Source of the DNA: Clostridia bacterium
Lineage (GTDB): Bacteria; Bacillota; Clostridia; Lachnospirales; Anaerotignaceae
Assembly: GCA_910575055.1 (NCBI GenBank)
Contig: CAJTDC010000001.1
Location: 62,001 to 126,000 of the forward strand
Direction of reading: 5' to 3'
Length of the DNA stretch: 64,000 bases
A program made the translations under genes and the position numbers. The stretch's first letter is position 1, and each line of letters starts with the position of its first letter. The notes below the pieces were generated by a model, which saw only the letters and a program-made list of their open reading frames with translations, made no database searches and was not told where the DNA came from. Below, piece by piece: positions 9,691 to 18,320 of this stretch.

Positions 9691-9920
9691 CAAAATTGCA
9701 CGAAAAGTACGTTTTTCTTCTTGAAAAGTATCTTTTTTTGCATTTTGTTTTTATTCGTGACTTTTTTTAATTATAAAATGATTTTCACACCATTTTTTTA
9801 CAATTTTTTAATATAAAAAATTCATTAATTTATCAATAAAATTTTTATTTAAAAGTTTTATTCTAATGATACTAATTTTTTTAAAAATACTAAATATAAA
9901 TTATGTTTTATTACTCTTTC

Positions 9921-9948
9921 TTGACTTTATCCTCATTACTCGTATAAT
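9921..9948 (+). promoter_or_regulatory. Sigma-A type promoter for mtaD
   Basis: TTGACT, 16-nt spacer, TATAAT. The predicted start near 9955 leaves a leader of about 45 nt before the mtaD ATG, with CAAAGGAGG in front of it. Confidence 0.65.
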
Positions 9949-9999
9949 ATATTTATAACAAATTATATTTCAAATTATTACAAAGGAGGATACTTTTTT

Positions 10000-11277
10000 A
10001 TGCTTTTCTCGAATTGTAGTATTTTACGTCCTAATGGAGAAATACTAGAAAACGCATATTTGCAAGTAACAGATGACAAAATCACATACATTGGTACAAA
10101 AAAACCTACCAGACATACAGGTGCTATTTATGATTATACAAATAAATTACTCCTGCCTGGTTTTGTTAATACCCATTGTCATGTACCTATGACATTACTT
10201 CGTAGTATTGGTGCAGATTTACCTCTCGATCGTTGGCTTTCTGAAAAAATTTTCCCTTTAGAAGATAAATTAAATAAAGACTGGGCTTTCTCTGGTACAT
10301 TATTAGGTATTGCAGAAATGTTACGCAGTGGTGTCACTTCTTTTTCAGATATGTATTTCTTTGGAGAGTCTCGTGCTAATGCCGTTTTAGAAACAGGTAT
10401 TAATGCAAATCTTTCTATGGGTATATTATGTCTTGATGATAGTCCTTTTGAAAAAGCACCTATGGTACAAGAAAATAAAGACTTATTTCAAGCCTATCAT
10501 AATGCAAATAGTGGACAATTAAAAGTAGACATAGGGCTTCACGCAGAATATACTTCTAATCCTACTATTGCAAAAGCTGCTGGTGAATACGCCAAAGAAA
10601 TTGGTGCTAATATGCACATTCATATTGCTGAAACTAAAAAAGAAACTGATGAATGTATTGCACGTCACGGCAAAACTCCTGTTGCTTATTTTAATGATTT
10701 AGGACTTTTTGACAATCATGTTACTGCGGCTCATTGTGTTTGGTTAACGCCAGAAGACAGACAAATATTGGCAGATAAAAAAGTATTTGTTTCTCACTGT
10801 CCTATCAGTAATTTAAAATTAGGAAGTGGTTTAGCAGATATGACAGCATTATTAGAAAAGGGTATCAATATCTCTATTGGTACAGATGGTGTTGCAAGTA
10901 ATGACAATTTAAACTTTTTAGAAGATATGAAATTAACAGCATTACTCCAAAAAGGTATTCATCACAACCCTGCCCTTTTTTCAGCAGAAACAGTGCTTAA
11001 AATGGCATCTTACAATGGTGCTTTATCACAAAATCGACTTCAAACAGGTGCTTTAAAATTAGGTAATCAAGCAGACATTATTGCTATTGATTATCATTCT
11101 ATTAATCTTTTGCCTTGTATTGATGTTATATCTTCTCTTGTTTATGCTACATTACCTTCAGATATTAAAATGACTATGGTAAATGGTAAAATACTTTATG
11201 AAAATGGTCAATTTCACACAATCGATATTGAAAAAGTAATGTATGAAGTTAGTCGTATTGGTAAAAAACTTTATTAA
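10000..11277 (+). CDS. mtaD: Amidohydrolase of the MTA/SAH deaminase group
   Basis: 425-aa cytoplasmic metal-dependent deaminase of the amidohydrolase superfamily, closest by motif to 5'-methylthioadenosine/S-adenosylhomocysteine deaminases. Metal and catalytic motifs are all present: NTHCH (HxH), GLHAEYT, MHIHIAETKKE, HCVWLTPED, SHCPISNLKLGSG and GTDGVASND. Length is right for the family. It would deaminate SAH or MTA to the inosyl forms in methyl-cycle recycling; guanine or chlorohydrolase-type substrates cannot be excluded from sequence alone. It has its own promoter and terminator (11296-11335) and sits between spo0A and spoIVB. Confidence 0.85.
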   Translation: MLFSNCSILRPNGEILENAYLQVTDDKITYIGTKKPTRHTGAIYDYTNKLLLPGFVNTHCHVPMTLLRSIGADLPLDRWLSEKIFPLEDKLNKDWAFSGTLLGIAEMLRSGVTSFSDMYFFGESRANAVLETGINANLSMGILCLDDSPFEKAPMVQENKDLFQAYHNANSGQLKVDIGLHAEYTSNPTIAKAAGEYAKEIGANMHIHIAETKKETDECIARHGKTPVAYFNDLGLFDNHVTAAHCVWLTPEDRQILADKKVFVSHCPISNLKLGSGLADMTALLEKGINISIGTDGVASNDNLNFLEDMKLTALLQKGIHHNPALFSAETVLKMASYNGALSQNRLQTGALKLGNQADIIAIDYHSINLLPCIDVISSLVYATLPSDIKMTMVNGKILYENGQFHTIDIEKVMYEVSRIGKKLY

Positions 11278-11295
11278 TTTAGTCAAAGTTAAATC

Positions 11296-11335
11296 AAAAA
11301 AGCAGAAGTAATATATTTATTTCTTCTGCTTTTTT
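11296..11335 (+). terminator. Terminator after mtaD
   Basis: Stem AAAAAAGCAGAAG/CTTCTGCTTTTTT with a 14-nt AT loop, ending in a T run. A strong intrinsic terminator. Confidence 0.85.
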
Positions 11336-11615
11336 CATATTGTCTATTACTTTACGAAAGTAATAATTGCAAAATTTCTATCAATGATATATAATTTTCA
11401 TATAGTAGTATTTATTATTTATTACTAAATTAACATATATTTTTAAATAATAATTTTTTGTTAAAATTACACAACTAAAAATCGAATTTGCATAAATTGA
11501 CACTTTTATATTATTTCAATTGCAAAATATCAAATGACTTTACAAAAGTAAATTCCTATTATAAAGTTAAAATTGTGTCATTTTATGAAAGATTTCTTAT
11601 TCTGGGGGGAATACT
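11336..11615 (+). promoter_or_regulatory. Upstream region of the chemotaxis receptor with two palindromes
   Basis: About 280 nt with no ORF. It contains two near-identical 17-nt palindromes: TTACTTTACGAAAGTAA (11347-11363) and TGACTTTACAAAAGTAA (11535-11551), 15 of 17 identical. The second overlaps a possible -35 (TTTACA 11539-11544) with TATAAA at 11560-11565 at a short 15-nt spacing. They look like sites for a dimeric regulator; the regulator is unknown. Confidence 0.4.
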
Positions 11616-13301
11616 ATGAAAAAAGCAATGAACCAGTCCACTCTAACACTCATATTAAACGGAATTTGCATCTTTGTATTATTGTTAATGGCATTTTCAT
11701 TATTTATTTATCACAATATAAATAATCAACTTGCTGATGCTATGGAAGCACGTTTTGATTTAACTTATAATGCCAACCGCTTTATGAATGGTTCTTCTTA
11801 TTTAACAAATGAAGTAAGAGCATTTGCTTCTACAGCAAACAAAGAACATTATAATAACTATTGGAACGAAGTCAATCATTTAAAAAATCGTGATTTAGGT
11901 GTTGCTGCTATGCAGGAAATTGGTATTACTGCTGAAGAGCAAAATATGATTGACACTATGTCTTCTCTTTCTAATGAATTAGTGCCTCTTGAAGAAGAAG
12001 CTATGAAAGAAGTAGAACAAGGACAAATGCAACAAGCTATTGATTATGTTTATGGAACAGAATATAATACTTCTATTACACAGATTAATGCTTTAAAAGA
12101 AAAATTTCTGGAAATGCTTGACACAAGAACAGCAAAAGAAGTGCAAGAAATTGCTGTACAGAAAAATATTATTCAATTTTTTATGATTTGTACATTAATT
12201 TTAGTAGGTGTTATTCAATTTTTTAATATGGTTATTATTAGAAAACGTATATTATACCCTGTTATTGCAATAAAAGACCAAATGACAGAAATTTCTCAAG
12301 GTAATCTTTCTATGGAATTTCCTTTACAATCAGATACCTCAGAAATTGGAATGTTAATAGCATCTATTCATGAAACAAAACAGGAATTAAAAAAATATAT
12401 CAATGATATTGATTTTAAATTAGCACAAATGGCGAAAGGGAATATGTCTTTGACAATAGAAAATGATTACAGAGGAGAGTTTTTACCTATTCAAACTGCT
12501 ATGGCACAAATTTTAACTTCTCTTAATGAAGCTCTTTCTCACATTAACTTAACAGCAGAAAAAGTATCTCAACAGTCCAGAAAAATGACATCTAGTGCAG
12601 AAATATTATCAGATGGTGCGGTACAGCAGGCTTCTACTGTGGAAAAATTATCTAATAATATTCAAACGATTTCACAGCAAGTTAGTCGTACTTCTTCTGA
12701 TGCAGACAATGCAAAACAATATTCTGCTAATTCCACAGCACAATTAGAAATTTGCGGACAAAAAATGAAAGATTTAACATCTGCAATAGAGGATATATCA
12801 AAATCGTCTCAACAAATTGCAGGAATTATTAAAACGATTGAAGATATTGCTTTACAAACAAATCTTCTAGCTTTAAACGCTGCTGTAGAAGCAGCACGTG
12901 CAGGAGAAGCAGGAAAAGGATTTGTTGTAGTAGCAAATGAAGTGCAAACTTTAGCAGGTAAAAGCTCCGAATCTGCTAAAAATATTACAAAATTAATTGA
13001 AGAGTCTGTACATTTAGTATCCTATGGAACTTCTTTATCAGAACAAACTACTTCTGCACTTGAATCTGTTATAACCAGTGCAGAACAAACAGCAGATATT
13101 GTAGAACACATTGCAGAGTCTGCAACAAGCCAAGCACAGGCTTTACAGCAAATAACATATGGTATGGAACAAATTTCTAATGTAGTACAAACAAATGCTA
13201 CAACCGCAGAGGAATCTGCTCTATTTGCTAAAACTTTAGATACTCAAGCAGAAGAATTAAAAAATTCTGTTCATAAATTTCAGTTAAAAAAATATCACTA
13301 A
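11616..13301 (+). CDS. Methyl-accepting chemotaxis protein
   Basis: 561-aa transmembrane chemoreceptor. TM1 is residues about 12-32 ([20 protein letters not shown]), then a helical extracellular four-helix-type sensor domain to about residue 185, TM2 ([15 protein letters not shown]), a HAMP domain, and the cytoplasmic signalling domain with the hairpin tip [28 protein letters not shown] (given in part: contacts CheA/CheW) and [18 protein letters not shown]. The ligand is unknown. GGGGGGAATACT precedes the ATG. No other chemotaxis gene is nearby, so it is an orphan receptor. It shares a terminator with the convergent spoIVB. Confidence 0.93.
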   Translation: MKKAMNQSTLTLILNGICIFVLLLMAFSLFIYHNINNQLADAMEARFDLTYNANRFMNGSSYLTNEVRAFASTANKEHYNNYWNEVNHLKNRDLGVAAMQEIGITAEEQNMIDTMSSLSNELVPLEEEAMKEVEQGQMQQAIDYVYGTEYNTSITQINALKEKFLEMLDTRTAKEVQEIAVQKNIIQFFMICTLILVGVIQFFNMVIIRKRILYPVIAIKDQMTEISQGNLSMEFPLQSDTSEIGMLIASIHETKQELKKYINDIDFKLAQMAKGNMSLTIENDYRGEFLPIQTAMAQILTSLNEALSHINLTAEKVSQQSRKMTSSAEILSDGAVQQASTVEKLSNNIQTISQQVSRTSSDADNAKQYSANSTAQLEICGQKMKDLTSAIEDISKSSQQIAGIIKTIEDIALQTNLLALNAAVEAARAGEAGKGFVVVANEVQTLAGKSSESAKNITKLIEESVHLVSYGTSLSEQTTSALESVITSAEQTADIVEHIAESATSQAQALQQITYGMEQISNVVQTNATTAEESALFAKTLDTQAEELKNSVHKFQLKKYH

Positions 13302-13313
13302 TATAAATGATAA

Positions 13314-13346
13314 AAAGGCATTGAAAATAATCATTTCAATGCCTTT
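13314..13346. terminator. Bidirectional terminator, chemoreceptor / spoIVB
   Basis: 13-bp stem AAAGGCATTGAAA/TTTCAATGCCTTT with a 7-nt loop, flanked by A and T runs on both sides. It sits 12 nt after the chemoreceptor stop and 4 nt after the spoIVB stop. Confidence 0.85.
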
Positions 13347-13350
13347 ATTG

Positions 13351-14646
13351 TTATATTGTACTTTCTTGCTTTAACATATTTTCAATAAATATGCCATATC
13401 CTTTTGTAGGGTCATTTACAAACACGTGAGTAACTGCTCCTACAATTTTTCCATTCTGTAATATAGGAGAGCCAGACATTCCTTGTACAATACCACCTGT
13501 TTTAGAAAGCAATTCTTTATCTGTAATTTTAATTATCATACCCTTACTTTCATTTTTACTATATCGATTGACATTTTCTATTTCAATTTCATATTCTTTT
13601 ACTTCCTCTCCCTCTATATTAGATAATATACTAGCTTTTCCTTCGTAAATATCTTGTTGTAATGCAATAGGAAGCTTTTTGCCTGTAAAATAGCTTTCTT
13701 TTCCTTTTTCTACTTTTCCGTAAATACCAACTTCTGTATTAATAGAAATACTACCTAACACTAAATCTCTTCCTACATTTCCTGTTAATGCACCTGGTTC
13801 TCCTTTTTCTCCTTTTTTTACGTCAATAATAGAAGATTGCGTAATTTGTCCATTTTTAATTTGCATTAATTCTTGTGTGTCTACATCATAAACGCCGTGC
13901 CCTAAAGCACCAAATCCATTTGTATCTGGATTAAAAAAAGTAATGGTACCAATTCCTTGTGTGGAGTCCCTTACCCAAATACCTATTTTACAACTATTGT
14001 CATCTTGACTAAATACAGGCGTAATTTCTACTGTTTGTTGTACTCCATTTCTATCTACCAAAAAATCCATACTTTTTTCTCCATTTTCTTCCACTACTTT
14101 CATCAAATCTTCTTTATTTTTTAGACTTTTTCCCCCTGCTTGTAATATCATATCTCCAGATTGTAATATTCCTTTTGCAGGCTCATAAATTTTATTTCCT
14201 ATACCATTGACATATCCTGTACCAAGCACCATAATCCCTCTGGTATCCATAGACACCCCTACTGCTATACCTCCTGCAACAACTTCTGTATTTGGTATCA
14301 CTTTCGCTTCTACTGTTTTTACAGGCAATATTCCCATTACTGACAATTCTAATTTTGCTGTTCCCTCTTTTTCTGATTTTATAGTAAACGGTTTTGCCAA
14401 ATTAAAATGAATATTTTCAGAAACAGCTTTATTATTTACACTTAATACTCCAATATTTTCTTCTACTATCTCTGCCTGCAAAGGCAAATTTCCATCAAAT
14501 ACTACCTCTTTTCCTTTTATAATACTAATCTCATCAGGAATAGAATAAGCAAAGCTGCACCATGACAAAATAAATGCCAAAATACAACCTACTGGCAATA
14601 TTTTTTTTAAATATTTCTTTTTTGGTTTTATAAACATTTTTTTCAA
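13351..14646 (-). CDS. spoIVB: SpoIVB serine peptidase (S55 family)
   Basis: 431-aa forespore protein that in Bacillus is secreted into the intermembrane space and triggers SpoIVFB cleavage of pro-sigma-K. It has a basic N-terminus and TM segment (residues about 15-34), a PDZ domain (about 120-205; GKSLKNKEDLMKVVEENG), and the S55 peptidase domain with the catalytic His in GALGHGVYD and Ser in GMSGSPILQNGKIVGAVTH. AGGAG precedes the ATG at good spacing. A sigma-F/G-like promoter candidate lies at 14744-14773. It would normally sit next to spo0A; here mtaD and a chemoreceptor separate them. Confidence 0.95.
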   Translation of the reverse strand: MKKMFIKPKKKYLKKILPVGCILAFILSWCSFAYSIPDEISIIKGKEVVFDGNLPLQAEIVEENIGVLSVNNKAVSENIHFNLAKPFTIKSEKEGTAKLELSVMGILPVKTVEAKVIPNTEVVAGGIAVGVSMDTRGIMVLGTGYVNGIGNKIYEPAKGILQSGDMILQAGGKSLKNKEDLMKVVEENGEKSMDFLVDRNGVQQTVEITPVFSQDDNSCKIGIWVRDSTQGIGTITFFNPDTNGFGALGHGVYDVDTQELMQIKNGQITQSSIIDVKKGEKGEPGALTGNVGRDLVLGSISINTEVGIYGKVEKGKESYFTGKKLPIALQQDIYEGKASILSNIEGEEVKEYEIEIENVNRYSKNESKGMIIKITDKELLSKTGGIVQGMSGSPILQNGKIVGAVTHVFVNDPTKGYGIFIENMLKQESTI

Positions 14647-14743
14647 CTCCTGACTGTAAAAGAGTATAAAATTTTGTAAATTTGTTATACTATTAATACC
14701 ATATAATATAGATTTAGAGTTTATTTTTAAATCCTACACATAT

Positions 14744-14773
14744 TAAAATAACCCGATTACAAAAGAGTTATAC
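14744..14773 (-). promoter_or_regulatory. Candidate forespore (sigma-F/sigma-G) promoter for spoIVB
   Basis: On the minus strand GTATA, a 15-nt spacer and GGTTATTTTA, one mismatch from GGNNANANTR. It lies about 98 nt upstream of the spoIVB start. spoIVB is under forespore sigma factors in Bacillus, which supports the reading. Confidence 0.35.
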
Positions 14774-14787
14774 AACCAATACTTTTC

Positions 14788-14822
14788 AAAAAAAAAGGAT
14801 TGAAAACTAAATATTCAATCCT
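14788..14822 (-). terminator. Orphan minus-strand terminator upstream of spoIVB
   Basis: 9-bp stem AGGATTGAA/TTCAATCCT followed on the minus strand by an uninterrupted run of nine Ts. No gene ends directly before it: pspC already has its own terminator at 14881-14918, so this is either a second, tandem terminator insulating spoIVB or the end of a short unannotated RNA. Confidence 0.65.
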
Positions 14823-14880
14823 CAAAATTTTAAATTATACATTATAAAATAGTATCATTTTTTCTTTTCTTTCCTTTTAC

Positions 14881-14918
14881 AAAAAGAACCTACTAATTTC
14901 ATATAGTAGGTTCTTTTT
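14881..14918 (-). terminator. Terminator after pspC
   Basis: 15-bp perfect stem AAAAAGAACCTACTA/TAGTAGGTTCTTTTT with an 8-nt loop, 3 nt beyond the pspC stop codon. Confidence 0.85.
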
Positions 14919-14921
14919 GTA

Positions 14922-15152
14922 TTATTTTATCTCTTTTTCTTTATATTCTGCATCTATACAACCGTCATCTAACGGAATAATACAAGCACAAATAATATAA
15001 AGCAATATTCCTGTCATAAATGCTGTCATAAAAGAACCAACAATCCAAAGTAATCTTACTATTGTTACATCAATATTAAAATATTCTGCCAAACCACCAC
15101 ATACTCCAGCTAATTTTACATCTTTTGCAGAACGATATAATTTTCTATTCAT
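14922..15152 (-). CDS. PspC-domain membrane protein
   Basis: 76-aa protein made almost entirely of a PspC domain: MNRKLYRSAKDVKLAGVCGGLAEYFNIDVTIVRLLWIV, then a hydrophobic helix (residues about 35-60) and an acidic tail. Single PspC-domain proteins are membrane-associated and linked to envelope stress; the function here is unknown. I start at ATG 15152 with GGAG 9 nt upstream; a TTG six bases earlier is in frame. It lies 18 nt after radC and closes the rimM-trmD-DUF402-radC-pspC run. Confidence 0.88.
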   Translation of the reverse strand: MNRKLYRSAKDVKLAGVCGGLAEYFNIDVTIVRLLWIVGSFMTAFMTGILLYIICACIIPLDDGCIDAEYKEKEIK

Positions 15153-15170
15153 TTTCAATTTCTCCTTTTT

Positions 15171-15881
15171 TTATTTTTGTATTATTTGTTTCATAATGCC
15201 ATTTTTTACAAAACTAAAATATTGGTCATTTGCTGTAATGATATGATCCATTACATTTATATTCATAGTATCTAAAGCTTCCTTTAATCTTATAGTTAAA
15301 TCAATGTCTGAACTGGAAGGGTGTAACGTTCCTCCAGGATGATTATGTGCAAATATTACACTAACTGCTCTACAAAATAATGCTTCTCTTACTACAGTTG
15401 CTAGTTCTATCTGTACTCTTGACTGAGAACCTTGTGCTACATCTATTACTTTTATTAAATTAGAACCTGCATCTAAACAAAACATATAAAATCTTTCTGC
15501 TGTTTCATATTTTAACAAATCCATTGCATATTTTCCGCTTATTTCTATTTCATTTAAAACAATTTTTTGTTGTAATACCTCCTTTTGACATCTTTTCAAC
15601 ATTTCTGCCATTGCATTTAAAAATATTGCTGTATTTGTAGAAACATTTCCTTTTTCTACAATATCCCTGTGGTCACTATTTATTAGCATTGTTAGAGAAT
15701 TATTAAAACTATTTAACAGCCTATGAGCAATTACATTTGTATTTTGCATAGGAATAATATTATACAACAGCAATTCTAATAACTCATGTTTTTCAAAAGA
15801 AGCTCCTCCTTCTTTTAAAAAACGTTCTCTCATTCTATTTCTATGACCAGCATGAGGATTGGGTTTCTTTTTTTCACTCAT
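15171..15881 (-). CDS. radC: RadC family JAB-domain protein
   Basis: 236-aa RadC/YsxA-like protein. The N-terminal third is the helix-hairpin-helix-like region (HRNRMRERFLKEGGASFEKHELLELLLY), the C-terminal half the JAMM/MPN fold with the metal motif FAHNHPGGTLHPSSSDIDLT (His-x-His and Asp). The usual HNHPSGD reads HNHPGGT here. The family name implies DNA repair but the role is not established. Its start codon overlaps the stop of the DUF402 gene by 1 nt (TAATG-type coupling). Confidence 0.9.
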   Translation of the reverse strand: MSEKKKPNPHAGHRNRMRERFLKEGGASFEKHELLELLLYNIIPMQNTNVIAHRLLNSFNNSLTMLINSDHRDIVEKGNVSTNTAIFLNAMAEMLKRCQKEVLQQKIVLNEIEISGKYAMDLLKYETAERFYMFCLDAGSNLIKVIDVAQGSQSRVQIELATVVREALFCRAVSVIFAHNHPGGTLHPSSSDIDLTIRLKEALDTMNINVMDHIITANDQYFSFVKNGIMKQIIQK

Positions 15882-16366
15882 TACTTTAACCCCATTTCAA
15901 AATATTTTTCTGTTTTTTGTTTCCATGTGCCGTCATATATCATACAAAGTAGTGTATCTAATCTATAAAGTGCTTTTTTTGCTAATGTTATAGATAGTAT
16001 TCCTTTTTCTAACGCTTCTGCAATTTCTCCTACATCTACTACTTTTACTAAACCATTTTCATATATCAATACATCTGCTAATAAATCTGTAAAAATATAG
16101 CTATTTTGTTCAGCAATAAATTCTGTTTCTATAATATCACAATAATAATAAATTATTTTGTCATATTTATTAATAAAACAACTAATTTTATAACCTTCCT
16201 TAATAAAATAGCAAGAAATTCCTTTTACAAAGTCTTCTCTAGGTTTTAATACATTCCACTTTGTTACAATTACAGTTTCATCTTGAAATAATACAACATC
16301 ATCTTTTAATAAAATTGTTTCCATTGGAATAAAACGCTTGCGATATAATATCAAATCTTTATTCAT
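15881..16366 (-). CDS. DUF402 domain protein
   Basis: 161 aa. The pattern YYYCDIIETEFI, then FTDLLADVLIYENGLVKVVDVGEIAEALEKGIL, matches the DUF402 family (related to FAU-1/YgaC nucleotide-processing domains), in which conserved Asp/Glu residues bind metal and nucleoside phosphates. Whether this member has such activity is unknown. GGGGGAAAAGAAGACAA precedes the ATG. It is coupled to radC downstream and lies 37 nt after trmD. Confidence 0.75.
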   Translation of the reverse strand: MNKDLILYRKRFIPMETILLKDDVVLFQDETVIVTKWNVLKPREDFVKGISCYFIKEGYKISCFINKYDKIIYYYCDIIETEFIAEQNSYIFTDLLADVLIYENGLVKVVDVGEIAEALEKGILSITLAKKALYRLDTLLCMIYDGTWKQKTEKYFEMGLK

Positions 16367-16403
16367 TTGTCTTCTTTTCCCCCAATATTATTTTTAAATA
16401 CTT

Positions 16404-17078
16404 TTATTTTAACAAATCAGGTCGTTTTTGTTTTGTCCTTAATATAGACTGTTCTTTACGCCACTTTTTAATATTGCTATGATGTCCTGAAAGAAGCACA
16501 TCGGGTACTGCTCTACCCATAAACACTGAGGGTCTTGTATATTGAGGATACTCTAAAAGTCCATCAGAAAAACTTTCTTCTTGAAAAGAAGCCTCTTTTC
16601 CTAAAACACCAGGCACTAATCTCGCTACAGCATCAATAACTGCAATAGCTGCAATTTCTCCCCCTGTTAATACAAAATCGCCTATTGAAATCTCCTCTAC
16701 TTCTAATTGCTCTAATACTCTTTCATCTACTCCTTCATAATGGCCACAAAGAAACACTATATTTTCTTCTCTTGCTAATTGTTGTGCTAATTGTTGTGTA
16801 AATGTTTTTCCTTGAGGAGATAAATAAATAACACGCCCTCTTTTTTGTTCTGGTATACTTTGATAAGCATCATAAATTGGTTGTGCTTGCATTACCATAC
16901 CCGCACCTCCGCCATATGGATAGTCATCAACGTGTTTTTGCTTATTTTTAGAAAATGCTCTAATATCTATTGCTTCAATACAAATATGATTTTCTTTTTG
17001 TGCCCTTGCTAATATACTATGAGAAAATGCTTGCATAATCATTTCAGGAAATAATGTCAAAACAGTATATTGTTTCAT
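16404..17078 (-). CDS. trmD: tRNA (guanine-37-N1)-methyltransferase
   Basis: 224-aa SPOUT methyltransferase that makes m1G37 in tRNAs and prevents frameshifting. Visible motifs: [11 protein letters not shown] at the start, [13 protein letters not shown], the knot [15 protein letters not shown] and [16 protein letters not shown], and the C-terminal [11 protein letters not shown]. It overlaps rimM by one nucleotide. In most Firmicutes rplS follows trmD; here a DUF402 gene and radC follow instead, and rplS is not in the window. Confidence 0.96.
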   Translation of the reverse strand: MKQYTVLTLFPEMIMQAFSHSILARAQKENHICIEAIDIRAFSKNKQKHVDDYPYGGGAGMVMQAQPIYDAYQSIPEQKRGRVIYLSPQGKTFTQQLAQQLAREENIVFLCGHYEGVDERVLEQLEVEEISIGDFVLTGGEIAAIAVIDAVARLVPGVLGKEASFQEESFSDGLLEYPQYTRPSVFMGRAVPDVLLSGHHSNIKKWRKEQSILRTKQKRPDLLK

Positions 17079-17584
17079 TATCTCAATCCTTCCAACAATT
17101 CTACAATCATTTTCTTATTTATAATGTCTACAGATAATATACACTGTTTTATTGCAGGAATGAGTAAGTCTTTTTGTCCCTCTTTTCTAACAGCATATAC
17201 GTCATTTGCTCCTGTTTCGTAAATATCAGCCAATATACCTAATTCTTCTCCTTCTTGTGTCATTACAGTTAAACCATATAAATCACGCATATAATATTCA
17301 TTTTCTTCCAATGGCAATGCTTCTTGTTCTGGTATCCAAATTGTTGCCCCTTTATAACATTCTGCTTCATTAATGTCTTTTAATTCTTTTACTGTTACTA
17401 ACACAAATTTTTTATGATATGCAATTTTTTCTATATGAAAGGTTTCTTTTTTTCCTCTATTTTCTACAATAAATTGTTTTAATCGTTCAAAACGAGATGG
17501 GTCTTCTGTTGTAGGAAACACACGCAATGTGCCTTTTAAGCCATGTGTACCTGCAATTTTTCCTATTTCAAAATAACGTTCCAT
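17078..17584 (-). CDS. rimM: Ribosome maturation factor RimM
   Basis: 168-aa 30S maturation factor that acts on the 16S 3' domain with S19. The N-terminal RimM barrel has the signature [27 protein letters not shown]; the C-terminal PRC-barrel contains [20 protein letters not shown] and the conserved [17 protein letters not shown] start at MERYFEIG (ATG 17584) with AGAGGTGCATT upstream; the in-frame extension to 17653 is leader sequence. A hairpin with a competing pairing lies in that leader (17618-17704). It is coupled to trmD. Confidence 0.95.
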   Translation of the reverse strand: MERYFEIGKIAGTHGLKGTLRVFPTTEDPSRFERLKQFIVENRGKKETFHIEKIAYHKKFVLVTVKELKDINEAECYKGATIWIPEQEALPLEENEYYMRDLYGLTVMTQEGEELGILADIYETGANDVYAVRKEGQKDLLIPAIKQCILSVDIINKKMIVELLEGLR

Positions 17585-17617
17585 AATGCACCTCTTTTTT
17601 TGTAAAAATGTAAAATA

Positions 17618-17704
17618 GCACAGGGAAATTCCCTGTGCCAAAACTATTTTCAACTTAGTATGTCAAAACATTCAACATACTTAACACAAAGCAGTTCCCT
17701 ATGC
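17618..17704 (-). promoter_or_regulatory. Candidate attenuator-like leader of rimM-trmD
   Basis: A 9-bp hairpin (GCACAGGGA/TCCCTGTGC, 17618-17638) sits about 34 nt before the rimM ATG. On the minus strand a near copy of its 5' arm, GCATAGGGAA (17704-17695), occurs 57 nt earlier and could pair with the same TTCCCTGTGC arm, with one G-U pair. A second small stem (AGTATGT/ACATACT) lies between. The hairpin's T-rich tail is interrupted, so it may be a weak terminator for khpA or a switch. No known riboswitch or r-protein leader was recognised. Confidence 0.35.
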
Positions 17705-17786
17705 TTATTTTATCATACTTATTGTACAATGTGAACTGCCGATTTGTGAACTATACTCTTCTTATAGAAGTGTTTTTTTAGTCAAA

Positions 17787-18014
17787 TTACATAATTTCAA
17801 TTACAACTCTTTTATCTTCATGAATTGCAGATGCTTTTACAACAGTACGAATTGCTTTGGCAATTCTTCCCTGTTTTCCAATAACTTTTCCCATATCTTC
17901 AGGTGCTACATGAAGTTCTAACACCAATGAATGTTCTCCTTGTATCTGTTTTACTTCCACTTTTTCAGGATAATCCACAAGATTTTTTGCAATTACTTCC
18001 AATAAGTCTTTCAT
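17787..18014 (-). CDS. khpA: KH-domain RNA-binding protein KhpA
   Basis: 75-aa protein that is essentially one KH domain, with the GxxG loop in GKVIGKQGRIAKAIRTVVKA. KhpA pairs with KhpB in Firmicutes and affects division and sRNA biology. I start at MKDLLEVIAKNLVDYPEKV (ATG 18014) with AGGGGGGC upstream; the longer in-frame start at 18050 lies only 10 nt from the rpsP stop region and is not family-like. It follows rpsP by 25 nt, the usual order. Confidence 0.93.
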   Translation of the reverse strand: MKDLLEVIAKNLVDYPEKVEVKQIQGEHSLVLELHVAPEDMGKVIGKQGRIAKAIRTVVKASAIHEDKRVVIEIM

Positions 18015-18039
18015 ATGAAAGCCCCCCTGCTTACTTGCC

Positions 18040-18288
18040 TTACTCGCCAATTACGCCAGCTTTTTTTAACAGAGCCTTTGCTGTATCAGAAGGCTGTGCA
18101 CCTGTAGATAACCATTTTTTTGCTTGTTCAGCATCTACTTTTAACACGTTTGGTTCTTTTGTAGGGTCAAAATAACCAATCTCTGCGATAGACTTACCAT
18201 TTCTTGATGTTCTGGAATCTGCAACAACAATTCTATAAAATGGAGCCTTTTTTGCACCTAATCTTTTTAATCTAATTCTAACTGCCAT
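18040..18288 (-). CDS. rpsP: 30S ribosomal protein S16
   Basis: 82-aa S16. Opens [31 protein letters not shown], then IEEIGYF-like GYFDPTKEP and the C-terminal [20 protein letters not shown]: the family pattern over its whole length. GGGAGGTGAAACAA precedes the ATG at 18288. It lies 32 nt after ffh in the ylxM-ffh-rpsP-khpA operon. Confidence 0.97.
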   Translation of the reverse strand: MAVRIRLKRLGAKKAPFYRIVVADSRTSRNGKSIAEIGYFDPTKEPNVLKVDAEQAKKWLSTGAQPSDTAKALLKKAGVIGE

Positions 18289-18320
18289 TTGTTTCACCTC
18301 CCATAATTTTTCTGGCAAAT

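Larger units (their letters stand above)
9539..9999. other. Divergent spo0A / mtaD intergenic region
   Basis: 461 nt of very AT-rich sequence. It holds a good plus-strand promoter for mtaD (9921-9948) and a weaker minus-strand candidate for spo0A (9662-9690). I looked for 0A boxes (TGTCGAA-like) and a sigma-H promoter (AGGA..GAAT) and found none that convinced me. No ORF or RNA structure stands out. Confidence 0.6.

Noticed and set aside
9539-9999. 0A boxes and sigma-H promoter before spo0A
   Set aside because: No TGTCGAA-like site and no AGGA...GAAT pair at proper spacing.
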